Positions 22,125-29,799 of a stretch of DNA of 64,000 bases are shown piece after piece. This DNA is from CATQHB01 sp965262595 (GTDB lineage Bacteria; Chloroflexota; Dehalococcoidia; Lucifugimonadales; UBA3495), in assembly GCA_965262595.1 (NCBI GenBank), contig OZ253548.1:2170001-2234000 (forward strand), in the 5' to 3' direction. The first letter of the stretch is position 1, and every line of letters starts with the position of its first letter. A program made the translations under genes and the position numbers. The notes beneath the pieces were generated by a model that saw only the letters and a program-made list of their open reading frames with translations, was not told where the DNA came from and ran no database searches.

Positions 22125-23120
22125 TTATGCTTCGGATTTTTGGAAACTGCGCCGCTCGGTTTGGTAGTAGGCGCGGGCTATACCAATTCTGGACTCTTCG
22201 GCCCGGGCTTCGTTGTCTCCTGAATTAAGGATGAACCAAGCCATTTCGCGCCAATTGAAGGCGCAGCCTTCGTTTGCCAGCATCCGGAACAGCCTTGCCA
22301 GCAGACGGTAAAGAGCCGGCCCTCTGGCAGACAGCAATGTTGTCAATCGGGCTTCACTGTAGAAAGGCGTTCTTTTCCCACTACCTTGATGTAACGCTTG
22401 CCCGACAAATATCTGCGGCCTGTGGGCCAATCCTGCTCCGTGTGCCATTAGAGCCATCCCGTGTAGGATAAGTCCCCACTTCCCGATGTCCGGGTTTCTC
22501 GGCATACCATCCCAAGACGTGAGCTGCCAGAATATCGCCGTGTTTGGGTTGTTGGGGTCCATTCGCCTTAATTTGGCCCGGTTGCCAGGTCCGAACTCTT
22601 TACCTTCAATTGTTTCGACCAAGTTGGTGATGGAGTTGCCGAAGTTTCTCGGTATTTGGCTATCGCTCAGTTGCCGCCGTGTCCGCGACGGTTCTTTTTT
22701 AACCTCGCCTGAGTTCTCAGGCCCGAGTTCGAGAATCCTCTCTATTTCATTCCAGTTTTCAGGACGCCATTCGTAGGCCGGGATATGAAAGCCTAGTGCT
22801 TCCAGCCATTCCGACTGTTCAGGCCGTAGCTCGCTGTCATACCCCCGCTTAAGCTCGGCAGCGAGCAATTCTGTTCGTCCCGTTTCGGTGTCTGTCCGGT
22901 ACATAACCAAGTCAGGGAATCCCCTACCGCGGACAATGTGTATGCTGTCCCGGTCGCGGAGGTGATATGGTTGCCAGCCGTGGTGGTGCGCCGCTTCGAT
23001 CACTTGGTTGGTGAAGGTAGTTTCCCTGATTCGGCTATTTGGGATCTGTTCTACTCGAACAGGTGCATCTGAGCTTCCGTCGGATTCTCCACTGGAGACG
23101 CTTGGTTGTTGTTCTGCCAT
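22125..23120 (-). CDS. cse2: Cse2 (Cas11e) with N-terminal VRR-NUC nuclease domain
   Basis: A 331-aa protein, about twice the usual Cse2 length (about 160-200). Residues about 33-130 form a VRR-NUC (PD-(D/E)XK-type) domain: FTNQVIEAAHHHGWQPYH, GRGFPDLVMYR with D70, LLAAELKRG with E89-x-K91, and LRPEQSEWLEAL with Q102. All core catalytic positions are present. A charged linker follows (about 131-160). Residues about 160-322 are Cse2: NRAKLRRM, GMALMAHGAG, YSEARLTTLLSARG and RLFRMLANEG. The ATG at 23120 has AGGAGG 8 nt upstream, so the nuclease domain is translated. I saw no good internal start for a separate Cse2. The start overlaps the end of restored cas8e by about 70 nt. In known Cascades Cse2 forms a two-copy belly that stabilises the R-loop, so the fusion would place two nuclease domains there. 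The domain calls are confident; the function is inferred. Confidence 0.93.
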   Translation of the reverse strand: MAEQQPSVSSGESDGSSDAPVRVEQIPNSRIRETTFTNQVIEAAHHHGWQPYHLRDRDSIHIVRGRGFPDLVMYRTDTETGRTELLAAELKRGYDSELRPEQSEWLEALGFHIPAYEWRPENWNEIERILELGPENSGEVKKEPSRTRRQLSDSQIPRNFGNSITNLVETIEGKEFGPGNRAKLRRMDPNNPNTAIFWQLTSWDGMPRNPDIGKWGLILHGMALMAHGAGLAHRPQIFVGQALHQGSGKRTPFYSEARLTTLLSARGPALYRLLARLFRMLANEGCAFNWREMAWFILNSGDNEARAEESRIGIARAYYQTERRSFQKSEA

Positions 23121-24798
23121 TCCACATCCTCCTCATTAACTCTCTGAAACAAGAAAGGCAAGCCGTTTGACCCATGCAACCGGCTCCAAAACACGCTGTC
23201 GGCCTGTACCTTGGCTTTGTAACGTTGGATAGAAGGACAAGGCAGCGTATTTTCAGCGTCAACTAACATACGATTGGCATGGTCAACGATGCCGTCCTTG
23301 CCGTTGCGTAGCCATCCGTTGCGAACGAGTGTGCGTTCGTCGCTACCGTCGACCTCGAACTCTTTTTGCAGGTCTTCGAAAAAGCGTGCGTCAACCATTC
23401 GTCCAACCGGTTCAGCCAGGTTTGAGCGATGTTGCGTTGGTCCGAGGTGATTTTGTCGCTGTCACCGCGGGCTACGAATACTTGGATAGCATGGCTGAGG
23501 ATGCGCTGGACTTTCCTAACTTCTTCTATGCGTTCTCTAGCGAGGTCGCCAAGAACCTTGAGCCCGTTGGCCCTTACGAAACCCTGTATTGTCTTCAGCC
23601 TCAGTGGAATTACCCGTTCGTAGTACCCGTCGGTCCCTCCTTCACCGCGTACCATGCCTCTGGCGACCAACTGCATGTCACCGCTGTAAACCTTGTCGTA
23701 CTGGGCAACCTTTAACAGGGCTGGCTGTTTCCAATCGGGAGAGGTTAACCCCGCTACTACCCGCTCATATCCGAACTTCCGGGGGCCAAGAAACGCCGGC
23801 GGCGTCCCTTTGGGGTTGGTAGCGTTGCTAACCGGCGCCCAAGGATCTCCGGTTAGCCCTTTCATATCAATAATTCTCCGTCCGTCAGACGTAGAGCGAA
23901 CGGCATACAATCCGTCGTGTTTCCTATGCAGACGGATCCTCCGACATATTTCGACATAGAATGGACCGAGAACGCTGGGCAGCAACGCCTCGGCTTTTTT
24001 GCCATCCCAAGGTTGGGTCCAAACCAGGCAAATGGCCGAATCCGTTGTCGAATACACCGGATATTCGTTAAGAATCGCTTGACGGTGTTCCAGCAAGGCA
24101 ATCAGGTCGCGTCTGACATGGATTCCAACACGTTCCGACGGAGTGAGACTAAAGGCGGAACGGTTACCATACCCGCTAGGCATACGAGAGATACCGTAGT
24201 TCTTTGCCCCGCCGTAACCTTCCATGGTTTGCAAAGCCACCAGCGCGAATATCCAGTCGTCAACGGTGGCTTGGGCGGCAACGGAGGACTTCAGGTCATG
24301 ATTTTTTGAAGTCACGAGCATATCCAATTCGTCGGGCGTCGCAACCTTGTTCTTGTAGTCCGTCTCCCGCTCGGCGGACCGGGCCGGGGGCTGCATGAAT
24401 GCGGGCCTGGTGATGTCGTCCACCACCAGATGCCAGGGTTCGTCGTCCGGGTAGTCCGAGGTGAGACTCCTGAGCAAGTCCAGCCACTCTCCGGCGGTGT
24501 CCGGCGGCGTGTCGATACCAGCCCGGTGCATCGCCATCGCGCCCAATTGCACCAAGAAGGCGTGCCAGGCATGCCGTTGATGGGACCGCAACGCGGGAAA
24601 GGCCTCCACCTTGTCGCCGATTAGCGCAGCATATACTTCCGGCAGCGTGGCCTCGGTTCGGGTTCCCGTAGCCGAATCAAATCGGAGTAAGGGTTCACTT
24701 AAGATGTTAAGCATAATATTGGCACTCCAAGCATATTTAGGACCTTGTAGGAAGCCTATTACTTCTAATGGTGACGGAAACCAGTTACCATTAGCCAT
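23051..24798 (-). CDS. cas8e: Cas8e (Cse1), with one apparent frameshift near 23393
   Basis: The Cascade large subunit, which recognises the PAM. The main frame (24798-23263) has typical Cse1 segments: GYGNRSAFSLTPSERVG, GDPWAPVSNATNPKGTPPAF, YSGDMQLVARGMVRGEGGTDG and YYERVIPLRLK. After RLDEW the frame degenerates. The next frame (from about 23398 to 23051) continues convincingly with VDARFFEDLQKEFEVDGS and RYKAKVQADSVFWSRLHGS, the C-terminal helical bundle. One extra G (GAATGGGTTGAC) would join them into a protein of about 582 aa. As written, the C-terminal bundle would be lost and a short unrelated tail added. The ATG at 24798 is preferred over a TTG at 24804; the ribosome-binding site is weak, which suggests coupling to the small gene upstream. 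It is either a sequencing indel or true inactivation. Confidence 0.92.
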
Positions 24799-24807
24799 GA
24801 GCAACTG

Positions 24808-24987
24808 TCACTTATTTGGTGCTGGGGTTTCCTCGCACAACATTGAAATGGTGGACTCTAATGCGTTACGTTTCATACGCAGGTCGGCGCAGGCACTTTC
24901 AGCTACTTTCAAATCCACTGAAGTGGATGAAAGTTTCTCTCTGAGCGAGTGCAGCAACCCTATCCGAGATTCGTCTATAGATTTCAT
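24808..24987 (-). CDS. Small coiled-coil protein at the head of the Cascade operon
   Basis: A 59-aa ORF, MKSIDESRIGLLHSLREKLS..., preceded by a strong Shine-Dalgarno sequence (GGAGGT, 4 nt before the ATG) and a consensus promoter at 25041-25070. It ends 9 nt before cas8e. The sequence is almost all helical, with heptad-like leucines (LLHSLREKL, LKVAESACADL, ALESTISML), so a coiled coil is likely. I recognise no family. It is the first gene of the operon that encodes Cascade. It could be a leader peptide coupling cas8e translation, a regulator, or an accessory Cascade subunit; none of these can be decided from sequence. Confidence 0.65.
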   Translation of the reverse strand: MKSIDESRIGLLHSLREKLSSTSVDLKVAESACADLRMKRNALESTISMLCEETPAPNK

Positions 24988-25040
24988 GCGACCTCCGAAT
25001 TGGATTTGGTAAAAGACCATAGCAACTTATTGCTTATGCC

Positions 25041-25070
25041 ATCCTACCAAACCAATCATCTACTTGTCAA
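25041..25070 (-). promoter_or_regulatory. Promoter of the Cascade operon
   Basis: On the minus strand a perfect -35 TTGACA (25070-25065) and a -10 TAGGAT (25046-25041) are separated by 18 bp. The predicted start is near 25034, about 47 nt before the 59-aa gene. This is the only consensus promoter I found in the cas locus. Confidence 0.65.
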
Positions 25071-25116
25071 GATGGGCAGGGATAACATACCCTGATTAAG
25101 TTGGGTGCACACCGCA

Positions 25117-25205
25117 GTTGCCACATCACCTGTGTGGATAGACCCCAATACGTTGCGATACTTCGCAGCATCCTGAGAGTTCCCCCGCAGGCGCGGGGAT
25201 ATGCC
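25117..25205 (+). CRISPR. One-spacer mini-array of diverged I-E repeats (candidate crRNA-like regulator)
   Basis: Repeat-like 1 (25117-25144) shares 18 of 28 positions with the array repeat, including the 3' end GGATAGACC. Its stem is altered but still paired (CCACA/TGTGG). Repeat-like 2 (25178-25205), with the core TTCCCCCGCAGGCGCGGGGAT, is much closer to consensus. Between them are exactly 33 nt (25145-25177), the spacer length of the main array. It reads on the plus strand, opposite to cas, and lies between the cas3 stop and the Cascade promoter. This is the layout of CreA/CreR-type guides or of a relic array. Expression is not shown. Confidence 0.7.
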
Positions 25206-25235
25206 GCTGCCGGGTCAGCGCCTGCCCGGCAGCGG
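25204..25235. terminator. Hairpin at the cas3 3' end
   Basis: A perfect 11-bp inverted repeat, CCGCTGCCGGG / CCCGGCAGCGG, with a 10-nt loop, 3 nt beyond the cas3 stop. No U-tract follows on either strand. It may stop or stabilise cas3 mRNA and may also define the 3' end of the mini-array transcript, whose second repeat it touches. Confidence 0.55.
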
Positions 25236-25238
25236 TCA

Positions 25239-27926
25239 CTAAAGCCGCCGCAGCCCCAGCCGGTCGTAGCGGAAACGGGCGTCCGCCAAGGAAAACTCGA
25301 ACCCCTCTTCAACCGGAACGGTTTCCACCGGGTCTTCCGCGCTCAGGCCCCGGGACAGGTGGTAGGGGATGGACAGTTGCGGTATGCGCAACTCCGCGTC
25401 GAAGGGGCTGGCGGGCGAAGGCTCGAAGGTCACCATCACGCCCTCGTCGCCAAGTCGGGTGCGGATGCGCTCTTCCACTGACCCGAAAGCCACCTCGCCT
25501 TCCAGGAAGGAGCAGTCGCGCCGGATGATCGCGTCTCGCGCGGTGAATCCTTCCGCAATTATCTCCCCGGCAACCTCATTGCCGTGCATCACCCAATCGT
25601 CTCCCAGGCCGACCGCCAGGTCCTCTAACCTCTGGGGATGGGTTGCCCGCTCCACCAGCATCCGGTTCATCGCCGGGATCCGCCAAGGTTGCCCGCTCGC
25701 GGAGAACTGCACTACCAGCCTCCGGGTGGACTCCAGGACTCGCAGATCCTCGTAAACGTAACCACCGGGGCCAAGGCCGTTGCGATTGGGCCCGGGCTTC
25801 AGGAACGGCCCCAGGTCCCCGCCCTCGGGGGTAAGCACGATGCAAGCGGCGGTCTCGAACCCGGCGGGGCGTTCCCCGGGCCGGTTATGCCGGTGTAAAC
25901 GCCCTGCGCGCTGGAGCAGCACGTCCATCGGGCAAAGGTCGGTGATGAGCAGGTCGGCGTCAATGTCCAACGACTGTTCCAGGGTTTGGGTGCCGACGAC
26001 CACCAACCCGCCGGATTCCCGTGTCCGGCCAACCCGTTCCTCCACCGCAGCGTCCAGCAGCTTCCGGTCCTCAGCCGCGAATCTGCCGTGATGCAAGGTC
26101 TGCACGCCCCGGCAGGCAAACAGCAGGGCCTGCTCTTGCGCCGTTGCCGCCTGTCTCAGCAGCGCCCGGTGCGTCTCGACGGCGAAGTCAACGGTGTTGC
26201 GGACTACCAGCACTTTGGCCCCTTGTCGGGCCGCGGCCAACGCCCGCTGCGCGGTAGCTTCGAAGTCCCGCATGATGGGATCGGCAATTACCGTGACCCG
26301 CTTATCCCGCGCATTGGCCGGCAGCCGCGACACCGTCTCTCCCAGCTCCGCGGCGGTTATGACCGCCGGGTAAGGGACTGCTTCGGCTTCGTCCGGCGTG
26401 GGTCGGGTTTGAGACGTTCGGCGCGGACCACGGAACAATAAGCTTTGCCGGGCCGCCGAACCCAGAGTTGCCGACATGAGCAGGGCGTACCCTCCGGCGC
26501 CGGTGTGGGCATCGAGCAGGGCCTCGATGATTGCCCGCATATAGGTGTCCGAGGCGTGGACCTCGTCCACCACCAGCAAGTTGCGGGCCAGGCAAGCCGC
26601 TCTCATGTGGCCGTGGCGCACCTTCAATGCTCCCATCATCGCCTGGTCCACGGTTCCGACGGCGATTTGGGCGGCCAGGAACCTCTTGGCGGACTCGGCG
26701 GCCCAGAATTGCCTGCGGGCGTCATGCCCGGACGCATCTTCCCACCAGACTTCGTAGCGGCTCAGGTGACTGCCGGTGAAGTTCCCCGCTTGCAGGTAAC
26801 CCGGAACGGCCAATACCGGCTCGGGTTGGTGACCGGCCGCGAACAGTCTGGTTATGAACCTGCATACCCGTTGGTGAAGTTGACTGGCGGCGGAGCGGGT
26901 GGGCAACGCGAAGTACAGCCCGTCCACCAACCCCGCCTCGTACATCCTGGCGAACCGCCACAGGGCGGCCTCGGTCTTGCCGGAGCCGGTTTCGGACTCG
27001 ATGATCACCACGGGTTCATCCAGCGGCGTTTCCCAAGCGGCCTCATGCTGAACCGGGTTGGGCTGCGGATTGCCGGGTATGTCGAACAAGTCCTCGAAAC
27101 CCGGAATCACATCAGCCGCCGACCGTTGTTCAGCCAGGTCCAGCCCAACTTCCTTGATCGCAACGCCAGCCCGCTCCCGCGCCAGGTTTATGTAATTATC
27201 GTCGCTGGCATCCACGAACTTGAACCATTGCTCATCCGAGCCAATCCAGTCGGCCAGCGTGCACCAGCCCAGGAACAGGTGCTGGAAGGCGGGCGCGGCG
27301 GGAAGCGGCGGTGCGTCAGTCCGGAACGCCTGGGGGAACCACGCGCGTATCAGACGACCGATTCTCCGGACCGCCTGTTCCGGGTTCAGGGCGGCAAAGG
27401 GTTGCCAGCCGGCGGGGTTGGCCGATTTGGAGTCGTAGAGATTCAGGGGCTCGCCGTGGTGGGAAAACGCGGCGGCGAACAGCGCCGAAACGGTCGTTCC
27501 GCCGTCCGAGTCCCACCCGCTGATTTCGTCCCATCCCAGCCCGTCGAGAAACCACTCTCCGGTCTTCTCATCCTCGCCGAGCAAGACCGGGACCAGGTCC
27601 GAGGTGTGCCCGGCCCGGCTGGGCTTGCGCCGTCCCTCCAGGTCGGCGGCCGTCCAAATCTGGGTCTGAAACCCGATGTTCACTTTGCCGATATCGTGCA
27701 GGGCGGCCAAAACGCTTAGGCGCGCCGCCGTTTGGGGGTCCAGGTCGTCCAGGTTTCCGGAGTGGGCGAGCCGCCGCCGGATGGTGGGCTGCCTCAGCAG
27801 GGCTTCGAAGCACGCCCCCACGTCGGCCAGGTGATGTTCCAGCAAATGTATCCGGCCGGGGTTGGCCCGGTCCGACTTGGCCCAATGGTATCGGGTGTAT
27901 GCCGGTGTGGTACCATGAACTGTCAT
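25239..27926 (-). CDS. cas3: Cas3 nuclease-helicase, type I-E
   Basis: An 895-aa protein with the N-terminal HD nuclease (ALHDIGKVN, H77-D78; FSHHGEP near 155-160), then the SF2 helicase. Walker A is SETGSGKTE at 311-319, the DEVH box is at 454-457, SAT is in LLMSATLG, and motif VI is QRAGRLHRHNR. All catalytic motifs are intact. Cascade recruits Cas3 to nick and degrade the displaced strand. The ATG at 27926 (GGAGG 13 nt upstream) is favoured because the family starts shortly before the HD domain; an ATG at 27998 would add 24 residues. It is transcribed apart from the Cascade operon, separated by the mini-array and hairpin, and is divergent from the exonuclease gene. Confidence 0.97.
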   Translation of the reverse strand: MTVHGTTPAYTRYHWAKSDRANPGRIHLLEHHLADVGACFEALLRQPTIRRRLAHSGNLDDLDPQTAARLSVLAALHDIGKVNIGFQTQIWTAADLEGRRKPSRAGHTSDLVPVLLGEDEKTGEWFLDGLGWDEISGWDSDGGTTVSALFAAAFSHHGEPLNLYDSKSANPAGWQPFAALNPEQAVRRIGRLIRAWFPQAFRTDAPPLPAAPAFQHLFLGWCTLADWIGSDEQWFKFVDASDDNYINLARERAGVAIKEVGLDLAEQRSAADVIPGFEDLFDIPGNPQPNPVQHEAAWETPLDEPVVIIESETGSGKTEAALWRFARMYEAGLVDGLYFALPTRSAASQLHQRVCRFITRLFAAGHQPEPVLAVPGYLQAGNFTGSHLSRYEVWWEDASGHDARRQFWAAESAKRFLAAQIAVGTVDQAMMGALKVRHGHMRAACLARNLLVVDEVHASDTYMRAIIEALLDAHTGAGGYALLMSATLGSAARQSLLFRGPRRTSQTRPTPDEAEAVPYPAVITAAELGETVSRLPANARDKRVTVIADPIMRDFEATAQRALAAARQGAKVLVVRNTVDFAVETHRALLRQAATAQEQALLFACRGVQTLHHGRFAAEDRKLLDAAVEERVGRTRESGGLVVVGTQTLEQSLDIDADLLITDLCPMDVLLQRAGRLHRHNRPGERPAGFETAACIVLTPEGGDLGPFLKPGPNRNGLGPGGYVYEDLRVLESTRRLVVQFSASGQPWRIPAMNRMLVERATHPQRLEDLAVGLGDDWVMHGNEVAGEIIAEGFTARDAIIRRDCSFLEGEVAFGSVEERIRTRLGDEGVMVTFEPSPASPFDAELRIPQLSIPYHLSRGLSAEDPVETVPVEEGFEFSLADARFRYDRLGLRRL

Positions 27927-28059
27927 AATCGTAGCCTGTCCTCCGGGTTTTTGCCGGGTTCGACCGCCGCAAAGGGCTGGCGCCGTAAGTTGAGACATTC
28001 CAGGCGATACCGGGCCGGGCCGGTCAACGGGCTACTGTCAGCAGACGGGAGTGAGATAG

Positions 28060-28596
28060 ATGGGCAACCTGACGTTTAACGCCATTGACGTGGAGACGGC
28101 CAACGCGGACCCTTCCAGCATCTGTCAGATCGGAATTGTACGGGTTCACAACGGGGTTATCAAAAGGCAACTGTCCATCTTAGTCAATCCCGAAGCGCAG
28201 TTCAATGACTTCAATGTCAGACTTCACCGGATTGATCAAGACGCGGTTAAATACAGCGAAACCCTTCCTGAACTTGAGCGAGGGCTGCGCCATATACTGG
28301 AAGGCATGGCCCTGGTGAGCCATACCTCCTTCGACCGGGCGGCGCTGAACGGCGCGATGGAGCGGTATGGACTGGAGCCGATTCGGACTGCTTGGCTGGA
28401 CAGTTCAAAGATTGCCCGCCGCGCCTGGCCGGAGAGATACCGGCGCAAGTGGAGTCTGGCAATCATCGCGGGCGACCTGGGCATCGCGTTTCGCCATCAC
28501 GACGCCGTGGAGGATGCGCGGGCGGCAAGCGAAATTGTCCTGCGGGCTTGCCAACACACCGGGTTGGACATTGACGGCTGGCTGAAGCGGTTGTGA
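28060..28596 (+). CDS. DEDDh (DnaQ-like) 3'-5' exonuclease beside cas3
   Basis: A 178-aa single-domain RNase T/DnaQ-fold protein with every catalytic residue present: AIDVETA (D10, E12), SHTSFDRAAL (D92) and FRHHDAVEDA (H147, D152). A GGAGTGAGAT ribosome-binding site precedes the ATG. It is divergent from cas3, with 133 bp between starts. DnaQ-type exonucleases are known to trim prespacers in I-E adaptation, either as free host enzymes or fused to Cas2. A stand-alone gene at the edge of a cas locus whose Cas2 has no such domain therefore suggests an adaptation role. That link is inference; it could equally be a general repair exonuclease. Confidence 0.9.
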   Translation: MGNLTFNAIDVETANADPSSICQIGIVRVHNGVIKRQLSILVNPEAQFNDFNVRLHRIDQDAVKYSETLPELERGLRHILEGMALVSHTSFDRAALNGAMERYGLEPIRTAWLDSSKIARRAWPERYRRKWSLAIIAGDLGIAFRHHDAVEDARAASEIVLRACQHTGLDIDGWLKRL

Positions 28597-28785
28597 CGGT
28601 AAAGGGCTAAAACTCTACCGCCAACTCGAAAGTTCCGTTTACAGTCTCCCTTGGCCGGCCATCATCAGCTCCATTGATAACCATGCCGTGCCGTGCCGTG
28701 CCGGACTATCGCTGCTACATCCTCGCCCACTATCGGGCTGTCTTGAGGCAGGGCCGGCAGTAAGAGCAGCAGGATTCACCGCATT

Positions 28786-29338
28786 TTAACTTGAGACCGG
28801 CGATGCCCCCGCCAGGTTGGACACGTCCTTCCAACCGTAGGACACCTCCGGAAGCTCCACGTCCCCAAAGGAAATCATTTTCCGACTGACTCTCTCGCCT
28901 CCCAGCGACTCGTAGAATTTGCAGGCGGGGAGGTTGTCTTCCAAACCCATACCAACATCGAGCGAATCCCAGCGGTCAGCAGACGATGGGTTACTGCTGA
29001 GACAAGGCGCGACCTACACCTACACCCTGGCCCTGATGTTTTTCGAGAAGATAAATGACGTAAAGCCCTCCCGGGTAAGTCTGATTACCCTCCCGTTCCG
29101 GTCCTCCGCTGGCGAAGCCGATAACTTCACCGTCGGTAGTCGCAGCTACGAAAATACTGGTGGCCGGTCGTTCCTGACCCAGGATGTCGCTCCACCCCGA
29201 TTCCCGGGCCTGGTACGAGAGATGAGAAAGGAAATCGGCGGGGACAATGCCGGAATAGGCGGAGCGCCACGTATCGACGTGACCCTTCGCCATGGGAGCG
29301 GCGTCCCCCAGGTTGGCCGGTCTTATTCGTACGTTCAT
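28786..29338 (-). pseudogene. GNAT acetyltransferase, two frameshifts
   Basis: Frame 1 (29338-28991) encodes the N-terminal two thirds of a GNAT protein (MNVRIRPANLGDAAPMAKGH..., then the acetyl-CoA loop region HQGQGVGVGRAL). The rest lies in two other frames: HRLLTAGIRSMLVWV, then EDNLPACKFYESLGG to the TAA at 28786-28788. Adding a G after GCCTTG and a T in the GGTTTGG run would restore one protein of about 184 aa. The substrate is unknown. Bases 28597-28785 hold nothing I recognise beyond a short GTGCC-type repeat. Confidence 0.8.
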
Positions 29339-29704
29339 TCCGATTCCAGCAATAGCGTTGGCCGGGGCATCCTTGATTCACAGATTCACCGGCGACTTCC
29401 CAATGCCTCACCCACGTTCCATCGACAAGGCAATGCCGAAGTAAATTATCCAGGCTTTAACCTACCGAGACCGGCAGCCGAAGGTTGGTGTCTTTTGACC
29501 CGGGACCGGCCTGACGCCGGATGCTGCTAAGGCGTAAATGACCGCTTCGCCGGAATCGACCGGCGCACCCGCGACCATTCGGGGAAACAATGCCATTCCC
29601 GGATTGAGCATTGACGCTAATGTCGCGGGATGCAAGCTGTACCTGACGACTGCAAAAACAGGTGATCCCCACCAGCGCCGTCTATACCATCTCCCCGGCC
29701 GCAA

Positions 29705-29775
29705 CCCGGGGCGCCGGGCCGGTCATTATGCTTTTACCGGCTTACTTAGGAGCGTTTCCGGCCCGGCGCCCCGGG
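29705..29775. repeat. 18-bp perfect inverted repeat after the bicupin gene
   Basis: CCCGGGGCGCCGGGCCGG (29705-29722) and its exact reverse complement (29758-29775) enclose 35 nt. It lies 25 bp beyond the stop of the minus-strand bicupin gene and may end its transcript. The rest of 29339-29799 has no convincing gene; short ORFs there lack ribosome-binding sites or known domains. Confidence 0.7.
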
Positions 29776-29799
29776 GAACGGTTATAGTCCCCAACAGAC

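Noticed and set aside
22125..22620. Separate cse2 gene starting inside the VRR-NUC fusion
   Set aside because: There is no ATG or GTG with a ribosome-binding site between the two domains; the only strong start is at 23120.
25047..25064. Target of the mini-array guide between the -35 and -10 of the Cascade promoter (CCAAT match)
   Set aside because: Only five seed bases agree; the site at 24996-25003 matches better.
28919..29530. 203-aa plus-strand ORF
   Set aside because: It is the antisense shadow of the GNAT pseudogene and has no domain or ribosome-binding site.
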